Shown here: positions 1 to 6,039 of the stretch, in pieces | How positions within the stretch are numbered: position 1 is the first letter of the stretch | Layout of the letters: every line of letters starts with the position of its first letter | NCBI GenBank assembly: GCA_008081175.1 | Contig: VMCW01000102.1 | Span: forward strand, 1 to 6,039 | Direction: 5' to 3' | DNA from: Flavobacteriaceae bacterium | GTDB taxonomy: Bacteria > Bacteroidota > Bacteroidia > Flavobacteriales > Flavobacteriaceae | Length of the DNA: 6,039 nt | The notes under the pieces: model-generated | Told to the model about the DNA's origin: nothing | Databases searched by the model: none | Seen by the model: the letters and a program-made list of their open reading frames with translations, nothing else | Made by a program: the position numbers and the translations under genes

Positions 1-602
1 ATTTTATAGAAAATCAGTGGGGTTTTTATATCACTAAACCAGCAACAACCTTCCTCATCCTACTTTACGCACTTCGCTACAGGAAGAAGGAACTTAAAAA
101 TTATAATTTAAGGATTTGTCTCGGTCTCTTTTTTTGTTTGGTAGGTGATACTTTATTACTTTTTGATGCCTATTTTATTCTCGGACTCGCTTCCTTCTTG
201 ATTGGTCATCTTTGCTTTTTAGTTGCTTTTTACGGGCAACAGGGCTTTAAATGGCCTAAATTCATTGGTCTATTACTTATTTTGACAGCAATGGCTATAC
301 TCTACTTGTGCTACCCTAATTTGGGTGTTCTTAAAATACCTGTTTTTGCTTATGTAGGAGTTATTGTCTTGATGAGCTGGCAGGGTATCGCTTTACAACA
401 AAATAATTTGAGAGCAAATTTCCGTAGGATAGGTTGGGCAGTGGGTCTGTTTATGTTATCAGATAGCTTACTCGCCTTAAACAAATTTTATCAGCCCATT
501 CCCTTATCAGGACTACTAATTCTTTTAACCTACTGGACTTCAGTGTTTTTGTTTGCTCAGTCTATATCAATTAGTGATATAAACCCCAAAAAGGTTCGTT
601 GA
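1..602 (+). CDS. YhhN/TMEM86-family integral membrane protein (lysoplasmalogenase-like), 5' truncated by window edge
   Basis: The reading frame is open from base 3 to the TGA at 600-602, so 199 residues are visible and the true start lies left of the window. A TTG at 138 can be read as a start, but the 45 in-frame codons before it encode family-like sequence, including TKP at visible residues 11-13 followed by a hydrophobic helix. Family-like motifs are GD followed by LLL at residues 48-53, the GLASFLIGH block at 61-69 and SDSLLALNKF at 153-162. The protein is almost wholly hydrophobic, with about seven membrane helices visible, and has a short basic tail. Characterised relatives (mammalian TMEM86A/B and bacterial YhhN proteins) cleave the vinyl-ether bond of lysoplasmalogens; the conserved Asp residues, here D49 and D154, are plausible catalytic groups. 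Family members are usually a little over 200 residues, so only a short N-terminal piece should be missing. The family call is fairly firm; the enzymatic activity in this organism is inferred. Confidence 0.82.
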   Translation, partial: FIENQWGFYITKPATTFLILLYALRYRKKELKNYNLRICLGLFFCLVGDTLLLFDAYFILGLASFLIGHLCFLVAFYGQQGFKWPKFIGLLLILTAMAILYLCYPNLGVLKIPVFAYVGVIVLMSWQGIALQQNNLRANFRRIGWAVGLFMLSDSLLALNKFYQPIPLSGLLILLTYWTSVFLFAQSISISDINPKKVR

Positions 603-626
603 GAACGGAAATTTCCTTTAGTTTTG
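599..626 (+). promoter_or_regulatory. Bacteroidota-type promoter for the SulP gene (TTG-N17-TAnnTTTG)
   Basis: TTG at 599-601 is followed by a 17-base spacer and TAGTTTTG at 619-626. This matches the TAnnTTTG -7 element perfectly, with the upstream TTG within the 17-23 base spacing described for Flavobacterium promoters. The TTG overlaps the TGA stop codon (600-602) of the preceding gene. The expected transcription start is about 6-8 bases past the -7 element, near 632-634. That would leave a leader of about 17-19 bases before TTG 651 and would exclude TTG 624 as a start on this transcript. Such motifs also occur by chance in AT-rich DNA; the placement and the fit of both boxes are what make it credible. 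Confidence 0.5.
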
Positions 627-637
627 CCGCTTATTTT

Positions 638-643
638 AAAAGG
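638..643 (+). promoter_or_regulatory. Ribosome binding site AAAAGG favouring TTG 651 as SulP start
   Basis: AAAAGG lies 7 bases upstream of the TTG at 651-653, a normal Shine-Dalgarno spacing. No purine-rich match stands at suitable distance before the alternative TTG at 624. Bacteroidota often initiate without a Shine-Dalgarno sequence, so this is supporting rather than decisive evidence for the start. Confidence 0.4.
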
Positions 644-650
644 CGACTCA

Positions 651-2243
651 TTGATTTCATTTTCACTTATAGACAAAACGAACGGAGGAAGTATTAAAAA
701 CGACATTTTATCAGGATTAACTGTGGCTTTAGCTTTAGTCCCAGAGGCAGTAGCCTTTGCTTTTGTAGCTGGTGTATCCCCAATTGTTGGTCTTTATGGA
801 GCTTTTATGATGGGTTTCGTAACATCTATTTTTGGAGGTCGGCCAGGTATGATTTCTGGAGCGACGGGAGCAATGGCTGTAGTAATGGTTCATTTAGTTA
901 AAGAGGGAAACCAACTGGCTAACGATTCGTCTGCAGGTTTGCAATATCTCTTTTTTACTTTACTTCTTGTAGGTGTCATACAACTGGGCGCAGGGCTTTT
1001 ACGATTGGGAAAGTTTGTGAGAATGATACCCCATTCGGTTATGATGGGTTTTGTAAACGGACTTGCCATAGTTATTTTTCTCTCACAGCTGGGAATGTTT
1101 AAAAAACAAGGTGTGTGGATGGAAGGGACATCCCTTTTTGTTATGATAGGATTGGTTGCGTTAACGATGACAATCATGATTGTTCTACCTCTTATCACAA
1201 AAAAAATACCTGCTGCTTTGACTGCAATATTAGTAGTGAGTGCACTTGTGGTTTTTGGTGGGCTTGAAACGGAAACTGTTCGTTCATTTATAGTAGCTAA
1301 TGGTGGTTCAGGAATCAAGGCGGGATTTCCAAGTTTTCAAATTCCACAAATACCATTTACTGTAGCGACTTTTGTTTTTATAGCTCCATATGCCCTAATT
1401 CTTGCAGCTATTGGACTTATAGAGTCATTGATGACCTTGAATTTAATTGATGAATTAACAGATTCTCACGGCAGCGGAAATCAGGAATGTATCGCTCAGG
1501 GTGCAGGGAATTTCATTAATGGCTTGTTTGGCGGAATGGGAGGATGTGCAATGATTGGTCAAAGTATCATCAATATTAAATCTGGTGGCCGGGGTCGATT
1601 ATCTGGTATAATTGCATCCATTGCATTGTTGATTTTTATCTTATTCGGTTCACAATACATAGAACAAGTGCCTATAGCTGCTTTAGTTGGGGTGATGTTT
1701 ATGGTGGTAATAGGAACCTTTGCATGGAGCACTTTTAAAATTTGGAATAAAGTGCCTTTAGCAGATGTTTTAGTGATCTTGCTTGTCACAGTACTTACTG
1801 TGTTGTTTGATTTAGCAATAGCTGTTTTTGCGGGTGTAATAGTTTCTTCTTTGGTTTTTGCTTGGGAAAATGCAAAAAGGATTCGTGCTCGAAAGCGAAT
1901 CGATGAGCATGGTGTAAAACATTACGAAATCTACGGTCCACTTTTTTTTGGATGTATTGAATTATTCAACAGCAAGTTTGATCCTAAAAATGATCCAGAT
2001 GAAGTAATTGTTGATTTTAAAGAATCACGTATTGTAGATCAATCGGCAATTGAATGTATAAATAAACTAACTGAACGTTATCTTAAGATCGGAAAAAACA
2101 TTCACCTAAGACATCTTTCTGCAGATTGTGTAAAACTCATTAAAAGGGCAGAAAAGATATGCGATGTGAATGTTTTAGAGGATCCAGATTATTTTGTAGC
2201 CATAGACAGCTTTAGAAAAGCACAAATAAAAAACACCGATTAA
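651..2243 (+). CDS. SulP (SLC26) family inorganic anion transporter with STAS domain
   Basis: Predicted inner-membrane anion transporter of 530 residues if translated from TTG 651; an in-frame TTG at 624 would add nine. There is no ATG before about base 808, well inside the conserved core, so a non-ATG start is required. TTG 651 is preferred because a ribosome binding site precedes it, the 624 codon lies inside the promoter -7 element, and the N-terminus then has the short lead usual for this subgroup. The membrane core spans roughly residues 20-405: GLTVALALVPEA at 22-33 (first helix), a P-x-x-GLY motif at 44-49, GGRPGMISGATGA at 62-74, and the conserved Glu at 258 followed by NQECIAQGAGN at 277-287. 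A STAS domain follows at about 425-521, with VDQSA at 462-466 in place of the usual D-S-S/T-G loop. SulP proteins carry sulfate, bicarbonate or dicarboxylates, often coupled to H+ or Na+. No sulfate-assimilation or carbonic anhydrase gene is adjacent, so the substrate cannot be assigned. Confidence 0.93.
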   Translation: MISFSLIDKTNGGSIKNDILSGLTVALALVPEAVAFAFVAGVSPIVGLYGAFMMGFVTSIFGGRPGMISGATGAMAVVMVHLVKEGNQLANDSSAGLQYLFFTLLLVGVIQLGAGLLRLGKFVRMIPHSVMMGFVNGLAIVIFLSQLGMFKKQGVWMEGTSLFVMIGLVALTMTIMIVLPLITKKIPAALTAILVVSALVVFGGLETETVRSFIVANGGSGIKAGFPSFQIPQIPFTVATFVFIAPYALILAAIGLIESLMTLNLIDELTDSHGSGNQECIAQGAGNFINGLFGGMGGCAMIGQSIINIKSGGRGRLSGIIASIALLIFILFGSQYIEQVPIAALVGVMFMVVIGTFAWSTFKIWNKVPLADVLVILLVTVLTVLFDLAIAVFAGVIVSSLVFAWENAKRIRARKRIDEHGVKHYEIYGPLFFGCIELFNSKFDPKNDPDEVIVDFKESRIVDQSAIECINKLTERYLKIGKNIHLRHLSADCVKLIKRAEKICDVNVLEDPDYFVAIDSFRKAQIKNTD

Positions 2244-2247
2244 TTTA

Positions 2248-2589
2248 TTACAAAGCGATAGAATCATGTACCCGAACGTTCTCCCACAAGTGTTGTGCTT
2301 CTTCTATAAATAAAAGATGTGTAGGGTCATTTTGATAGGTATTCTGAGCTTCTAAATTTGGAAAAGTCATGGTGTAGCAATAAGTAAAAGAGTTGTCTAC
2401 AACTGCTCTCTTCTCTGATGCTGCTGGACATCCTAGATGACTGGCAATGGCTTGTGGGTTTGTCCTGATCAGTTTTTTTATAGCCTCTTCAAAAGCAGCT
2501 CGATCAGAGGGATCATCTGGATTTTTTAGCCAAAAATAAACCACATGGAGTAAGGATCCTGGGCTGCTATCAGTTGAATTATTGTTCAT
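2248..2589 (-). CDS. Dabb (stress-responsive A/B barrel) domain protein
   Basis: A small soluble protein of 113 residues with no signal peptide or membrane segment. After a 13-residue polar lead (Asn/Ser/Asp-rich) comes LLHVVYFWLKN at 13-23, the usual first strand of Dabb proteins. It is followed by an amphipathic helix at about 29-44, HLGCPA at 51-56, VVDNSFTYCYTMTF at 63-76, the YQNDPTHLLF signature at 85-94, and a closing W102 with VRVHDS at 105-110. The domain is a dimeric ferredoxin-like alpha/beta barrel; relatives include plant stress proteins and a few polyketide cyclases, but most bacterial members have no known reaction. The only ATG in a plausible place is at 2589, and no Shine-Dalgarno match is seen before it. 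The gene converges on the SulP gene with 4 bases between stop codons and is divergent from parE. The family call is strong; the cellular role is unknown. Confidence 0.88.
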   Translation of the reverse strand: MNNNSTDSSPGSLLHVVYFWLKNPDDPSDRAAFEEAIKKLIRTNPQAIASHLGCPAASEKRAVVDNSFTYCYTMTFPNLEAQNTYQNDPTHLLFIEEAQHLWENVRVHDSIAL

Positions 2590-2649
2590 AGGGTTGTTTT
2601 CTAATTTTTTTTAACTGAATAATACCGTTTTATTGATTTTAAAGAGTTT

Positions 2650-2683
2650 GAAAATTACTTTATTCTCGGGACTTTTTAACAAA
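2650..2683 (-). promoter_or_regulatory. Candidate Bacteroidota-type promoter for the Dabb gene
   Basis: Read on the minus strand, TTTG (bases 2683-2680) is followed by a 22-base spacer and TAATTTTC (2657-2650). This fits TTTG / TAnnTTTG with one mismatch in the last base. Transcription would begin near 2643, leaving about 54 bases of leader before the ATG at 2589. Confidence 0.4.
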
Positions 2684-2690
2684 AAAAAGT
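2671..2690. repeat. AT-rich inverted repeat in the Dabb-parE divergent region
   Basis: ACTTTTT (2671-2677) and AAAAAGT (2684-2690) are exact reverse complements separated by six bases. One arm and the loop overlap the upstream box of the candidate Dabb promoter. The stem is nearly all A-T, so it is too weak for a convincing terminator; it could be an operator-like site or chance in homopolymer-rich DNA. Confidence 0.3.
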
Positions 2691-2723
2691 GTCGAATTGT
2701 TGATTTCTTGATCCGTTAATGCC

Positions 2724-2754
2724 TTTAGGAATCGTAAAGCAATATTTATATTAG
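2724..2754 (+). promoter_or_regulatory. Weak candidate promoter for parE-parC
   Basis: TTTA at 2724-2727, a 19-base spacer and TATATTAG at 2747-2754 match the TTTG / TAnnTTTG pattern with one mismatch in each box. Transcription would begin near 2761, giving a leader of only about five bases before the ATG at 2766. No better site was seen in 2590-2765. Offered tentatively; the true promoter could lie further upstream. Confidence 0.25.
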
Positions 2755-2765
2755 CATCCTATACA

Positions 2766-4628
2766 ATGAAAGAGAACACGACCTACACCGAAGACAATAT
2801 TCGCTCCCTTGACTGGAAAGAGCATATTCGTATGCGCCCAGGAATGTATATTGGAAAATTGGGAGACGGTTCCTCCCCAGACGATGGTATCTACATTTTA
2901 CTAAAAGAAGTCCTGGACAACTGCATAGATGAATTTGTTATGGGTGCAGGAAAAACGATTGAGATATCGATAAAGGAAAACACAGTTAAGGTTAGGGATT
3001 TTGGAAGAGGGATACCTTTGGGAAAGGTGGTGGATGTGGTTTCTAAAATGAACACAGGTGGAAAATACGATACTCGAGCATTTAAAAAATCAGTAGGGCT
3101 TAATGGTGTAGGTACAAAAGCTGTGAACGCCCTGTCTGAACAATTCATTGTGGAATCAAGCCGTGATAAAGAAACCAAAATGGCTCGTTTTGAATATGGA
3201 AACTTGGTGGAAGATACCCCAGTTGAAAGTTCGAGTAAAAGAAGAGGGACCAAGGTGGTTTTTATTCCCGATACTACAATATTCAAGAACTACAAGTATC
3301 GTTTGGAATACGTAGAGCGCATGATAAAAAATTATGTGTACCTCAATCCCGGTTTAACCATTGACTTAAATGGCGAAAAATACTTTTCAGAAGAAGGACT
3401 TAAAGATCTTTTGACTGACCAGACCAATGAAAATGATCTCCTTTATCCCATCATTCACCTCAAGGGTGAAGACATTGAAGTCGCATTAAGTCACAGTAAG
3501 ACCCAATATAGCGAAGAGTATCACTCTTTTGTAAACGGACAACACACCACACAAGGGGGTACACACCAGGCCGCTTTCCGGGAGGGTTTGGTTAAAACTG
3601 TTCGTGAGCATTTTGGAAAAAATTACGAAGCTTCTGATGTTCGAAAATCCATTATTGCTGCGGTGAGCATCAAGGTTATGGAACCGGTTTTTGAGTCACA
3701 AACCAAAACAAAATTAGGTTCAACTGACATGGGAGGAGACTTGCCCACTGTACGAAGCTATATCGTTGATTTTTTAAGTACGCAATTGGATAATTTTTTG
3801 CACAAAAACACTACAATTGCCGAGCAAATACAGCGTAAAATAGTTCAAGCAGAACGAGAACGCAAAGAGCTTTCTGGAATCAGAAAATTGGCTAAAGAAC
3901 GTGCTAAAAAAGCAAGTTTACACAACAAAAAACTACGTGACTGCCGGGTTCATTTGCCTGATCTCAAGAAAGACAGACGCCTGGATTCAACCCTTTTTAT
4001 TACCGAGGGAGATTCTGCTAGCGGTTCAATAACAAAGTCCCGTGATGTAAACACTCAAGCAGTTTTTAGTCTTAGAGGGAAACCTCTTAATAGCTTCGGG
4101 ATGTCAAAAAAAATAGTCTACGAAAACGAAGAGTTTAATTTGCTTCAAGCGGCTTTGAATATCGAAGACAGTTTAGAAGACTTGCGTTACAACAATATTG
4201 TAATTGCTACTGATGCTGATGTAGATGGAATGCACATTCGCTTGTTGTTGATCACCTTTTTTCTTCAATTTTTTCCTGAATTAATTAAAGAAGGGCACCT
4301 CTATATTCTACAAACACCCCTCTTTAGGGTTAGAGACAAAAAAGAGACCATTTATTGTTATAATGAGCAAGAACGTAAGGAAGCTATTAACAAACTGAAA
4401 GGTAAACCTGAAATCACAAGATTCAAGGGTTTAGGAGAAATTTCTCCAGACGAATTCAAGTACTTTATAGGAGAGGACATTCGTTTGGATCCCGTGATGC
4501 TAGATCGACAAACTACTATTGAAGAGCTTCTGCTTTTTTATATGGGGAAAAACACACCCGATCGTCAAAAATTTATAATCAACAACCTTAAAGTTGAAAT
4601 GGACTTTGTTGAAGAAACTGAACAGTAA
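2766..4628 (+). CDS. parE: DNA topoisomerase IV subunit B (ParE)
   Basis: Complete 620-residue ATPase subunit of topoisomerase IV, which with ParC passes one DNA duplex through another to unlink daughter chromosomes. The N-terminal GHKL ATPase shows RMRPGMYIG at 22-30, the general-base Glu E48 and metal-binding N52 in EVLDNCIDE, DFGRGIP at 78-84, and the ATP-lid glycines in GLNGVGTKAVNALS at 111-124. The transducer domain includes GGTH at 264-267 and the QTKTKLG loop at 312-318, whose first Lys (K314) should contact the ATP gamma-phosphate. The TOPRIM metal site is intact: EGDSASG at 414-420 (E414) and DADVDG at 483-488 (D483, D485, D487). RFKGLGE at 552-558 lies in the C-terminal part. The length and the absence of the long TOPRIM insertion of proteobacterial GyrB fit ParE, and the wording of many blocks is that of Bacteroidota ParE. 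ATG 2766 gives the family-typical N-terminus. It is followed after 8 bases by parC, so the two are almost certainly cotranscribed. Confidence 0.95.
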   Translation: MKENTTYTEDNIRSLDWKEHIRMRPGMYIGKLGDGSSPDDGIYILLKEVLDNCIDEFVMGAGKTIEISIKENTVKVRDFGRGIPLGKVVDVVSKMNTGGKYDTRAFKKSVGLNGVGTKAVNALSEQFIVESSRDKETKMARFEYGNLVEDTPVESSSKRRGTKVVFIPDTTIFKNYKYRLEYVERMIKNYVYLNPGLTIDLNGEKYFSEEGLKDLLTDQTNENDLLYPIIHLKGEDIEVALSHSKTQYSEEYHSFVNGQHTTQGGTHQAAFREGLVKTVREHFGKNYEASDVRKSIIAAVSIKVMEPVFESQTKTKLGSTDMGGDLPTVRSYIVDFLSTQLDNFLHKNTTIAEQIQRKIVQAERERKELSGIRKLAKERAKKASLHNKKLRDCRVHLPDLKKDRRLDSTLFITEGDSASGSITKSRDVNTQAVFSLRGKPLNSFGMSKKIVYENEEFNLLQAALNIEDSLEDLRYNNIVIATDADVDGMHIRLLLITFFLQFFPELIKEGHLYILQTPLFRVRDKKETIYCYNEQERKEAINKLKGKPEITRFKGLGEISPDEFKYFIGEDIRLDPVMLDRQTTIEELLLFYMGKNTPDRQKFIINNLKVEMDFVEETEQ

Positions 4629-4636
4629 GTTGTAGG

Positions 4637-6039
4637 ATGGACAAAGAAGAAAATCTTTTGAATACCGATTCCGATGATGCCTTAAAGAAGGTAACTGGAA
4701 TGTACAAAGACTGGTTCTTGGATTACGCTTCTTACGTAATTCTAGAACGAGCCGTACCTGCTATCGAAGATGGATTGAAACCGGTTCAAAGAAGAATCCT
4801 TCACTCCATGAAAGATTTAGACGATGGACGTTACAACAAAGTAGCGAATATCGTAGGCCATACTATGCAATATCATCCTCACGGTGATGCCAGTATAGGT
4901 GATGCTATGGTGCAAATTGGGCAAAAAGACCTGTTGATTGACATGCAGGGAAACTGGGGCAACATACTTACAGGAGACAGCGCAGCGGCTTCGAGATACA
5001 TAGAAGCTCGGCTTTCAAAATTTGCTCTTGAAGTTGTCTTTAGCCCTAAAGTTACAGAGTGGCAACTGTCCTATGACGGTAGGAAAAAAGAACCCATACA
5101 TCTTCCTGTAAAATTCCCTTTGCTTTTAGCGCAAGGCGCCGAGGGAATAGCAGTGGGCTTGTCTACCAAGATTTTACCTCATAATTTCAACGAACTACTC
5201 AGTGCTAGTATTCAGCATCTTAAAGGTAAAAAGTTCAATCTGTTTCCAGATTTTCAGACTGGGGGAATTATAGATGTTCAAAATTATAACGACGGTCTTA
5301 GAGGGGGAAAGATACGCGTTAGAGCACGAATCAACCAGTTGGATAAAAAAACATTAGTCATTAATGAAATTCCTTTCAGCACCACAACCTCTTCTCTTAT
5401 AGAAAGTATCCTTAAAGCGAATGACCAAGGAAAAATAAAAATTAAAAAAATTGAAGACAATACCTCTTCAGAAGTTGAGATTTTAGTCCATCTACCTAAT
5501 GATATTTCACCAGATAAAACCATAGATGCTCTTTATGCATTTACGGCATGTGAAACCTCTGTATCACCCTTGGGTTGTTTGATTATAGACAACAAGCCCA
5601 ATTTTATGGGGGTTAGTGATATGTTGAAAATCTCCACTGATCATACAGTTCAGCTGTTAAAAAAGGAATTGGAAGTTCAGCTCTCAGATTTAGAAGGACA
5701 ATGGCACTATGCTTCCTTAGAACGAATTTTTATTGAGAATAAAATTTATCGTGATATTGAAGAGGCTGAAACGTGGGAAGAAGTACTTTCCTTTATCGAT
5801 AAAGGATTGAAACCACATATCGGTCACTTAAAACGTCCTGTCGTTGAAGACGATATTGTAAAGCTGACAGAGATACGTATAAAGCGTATTTCAAAGTTTG
5901 ATTTGGATAAAGCACAGCTTAAAATTGAAGCTTTGGAAGGTGATATAGCTGAGGTGAAAAACAATTTAGCTCATTTAATTGATGTTGCCATTCGATACTT
6001 TACCCACCTAAAAAAAACATATGGTGCCGACAAAGAGCG
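4637..6039 (+). CDS. parC: DNA topoisomerase IV subunit A (ParC), 3' truncated by window edge
   Basis: The DNA-breaking and rejoining subunit of topoisomerase IV. The frame runs open from ATG 4637 to the right edge: 467 full codons plus two bases, roughly the first half of a protein that is usually about 850-900 residues in this group. The winged-helix domain has the GLKPVQRRIL motif at 46-55 and HPHGDASIGD at 80-89. The active site R120-Y121 lies in AAASRYIEARLSK; Y121 should form the covalent 5'-phosphotyrosyl link with DNA. The tower domain follows, with LPVKFPLLLAQGAEGIAVGL at 156-175, NEIPFSTTTSSL at 243-254 and a coiled-coil-like stretch at about 338-353. The C-terminal pinwheel lies outside the window. 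At the position of E. coli GyrA Ser83 / ParC Ser80 the residue is A85, while the acidic partner is present as D89. The start is supported by the 8-base gap from parE and the family-typical lead into MYKDWFLDYASYVILERA (22-39). ParC rather than GyrA is inferred from the ParE neighbour and sequence character. Confidence 0.94.
   Translation, partial: MDKEENLLNTDSDDALKKVTGMYKDWFLDYASYVILERAVPAIEDGLKPVQRRILHSMKDLDDGRYNKVANIVGHTMQYHPHGDASIGDAMVQIGQKDLLIDMQGNWGNILTGDSAAASRYIEARLSKFALEVVFSPKVTEWQLSYDGRKKEPIHLPVKFPLLLAQGAEGIAVGLSTKILPHNFNELLSASIQHLKGKKFNLFPDFQTGGIIDVQNYNDGLRGGKIRVRARINQLDKKTLVINEIPFSTTTSSLIESILKANDQGKIKIKKIEDNTSSEVEILVHLPNDISPDKTIDALYAFTACETSVSPLGCLIIDNKPNFMGVSDMLKISTDHTVQLLKKELEVQLSDLEGQWHYASLERIFIENKIYRDIEEAETWEEVLSFIDKGLKPHIGHLKRPVVEDDIVKLTEIRIKRISKFDLDKAQLKIEALEGDIAEVKNNLAHLIDVAIRYFTHLKKTYGADKE

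Noticed and set aside
138..602. A complete 154-residue gene starting at TTG 138.
   Set aside because: The in-frame sequence before 138 is open to the window edge and encodes the expected YhhN N-terminal region including the KP motif, so the gene starts outside the window.
624..650. TTG 624 as the start of the SulP gene (539 residues).
   Set aside because: It lies within the candidate -7 promoter element and has no ribosome binding site, whereas TTG 651 has AAAAGG at good spacing. It remains possible if the gene is translated from a yhhN readthrough transcript.
890..1318. 142-codon minus-strand open frame inside sulP.
   Set aside because: It is a shadow of a strongly conserved transporter gene, and its translation has no recognisable domain and low-complexity Thr/Pro/Ile content.
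1559..1789. 76-codon minus-strand open frame inside sulP.
   Set aside because: Antisense to conserved transmembrane coding sequence with no family resemblance.
2590..2765. Riboswitch, small RNA or rho-independent terminator in the divergent intergenic region.
   Set aside because: Only AT-rich tracts and one weak 7-base stem were found; there is no GC-rich hairpin with a T-run and no recognisable conserved RNA motif.
2891..3286. 131-codon minus-strand open frame inside parE.
   Set aside because: Antisense to the GHKL ATPase region of parE; the Ser/Thr/Phe-rich translation resembles no known family.
5284..5523. 79-codon minus-strand open frame inside parC.
   Set aside because: Antisense to the conserved ParC tower region; no supporting start signal or domain.
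1..6039. A defence island, mobile element or other previously undescribed system.
   Set aside because: All coding space is taken by recognisable housekeeping or common families. There are no transposase or integrase genes, terminal repeats, direct-repeat arrays or obvious change in base composition.

Overview
The window looks like ordinary core chromosome of a member of the Bacteroidota, most likely the Flavobacteriia. Three things point there. The ParE and ParC proteins carry residue blocks I recognise from flavobacterial topoisomerase IV. The DNA is AT-rich. The promoter-like sites fit the TTG-N17-23-TAnnTTTG pattern of this phylum rather than the E. coli -35/-10 pattern. No RNA gene, mobile element, CRISPR array or phage-like segment was seen, and no stretch without a gene exceeds 176 bases.

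Layout, left to right. (1) Bases 1-602, + strand: the 3' part of a YhhN/TMEM86-family membrane protein gene, cut by the left edge. (2) Bases 651-2243, + strand: a SulP/SLC26-type anion transporter with a C-terminal STAS domain. It has no usable ATG and appears to start at TTG 651. A promoter with a perfect TAnnTTTG element sits exactly on the junction between genes 1 and 2. (3) Bases 2248-2589, - strand: a small Dabb (stress-responsive A/B barrel) protein, convergent with the transporter across only 4 bases. (4) Bases 2590-2765: a divergent intergenic region with a reasonable promoter candidate for the Dabb gene, a weak one for parE, and an AT-rich inverted repeat. (5) Bases 2766-4628, + strand: parE, complete. 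(6) From base 4637, + strand: parC, open to the right edge with 467 codons visible. It has no stop inside the window, so a search for closed ORFs would miss it.

ParE and ParC together form topoisomerase IV, the ATP-driven enzyme that decatenates daughter chromosomes. ParE supplies the ATPase and TOPRIM metal site; ParC supplies the DNA-cleaving tyrosine. The 8-base gap implies one transcript. The two membrane protein genes and the Dabb gene have no evident functional link to topoisomerase IV or to each other.

I found no convincing new biological system. The points most worth a second look are the promoter and start arrangement at the yhhN-sulP junction, and the natural alanine in ParC at the position of the main quinolone-contact serine.
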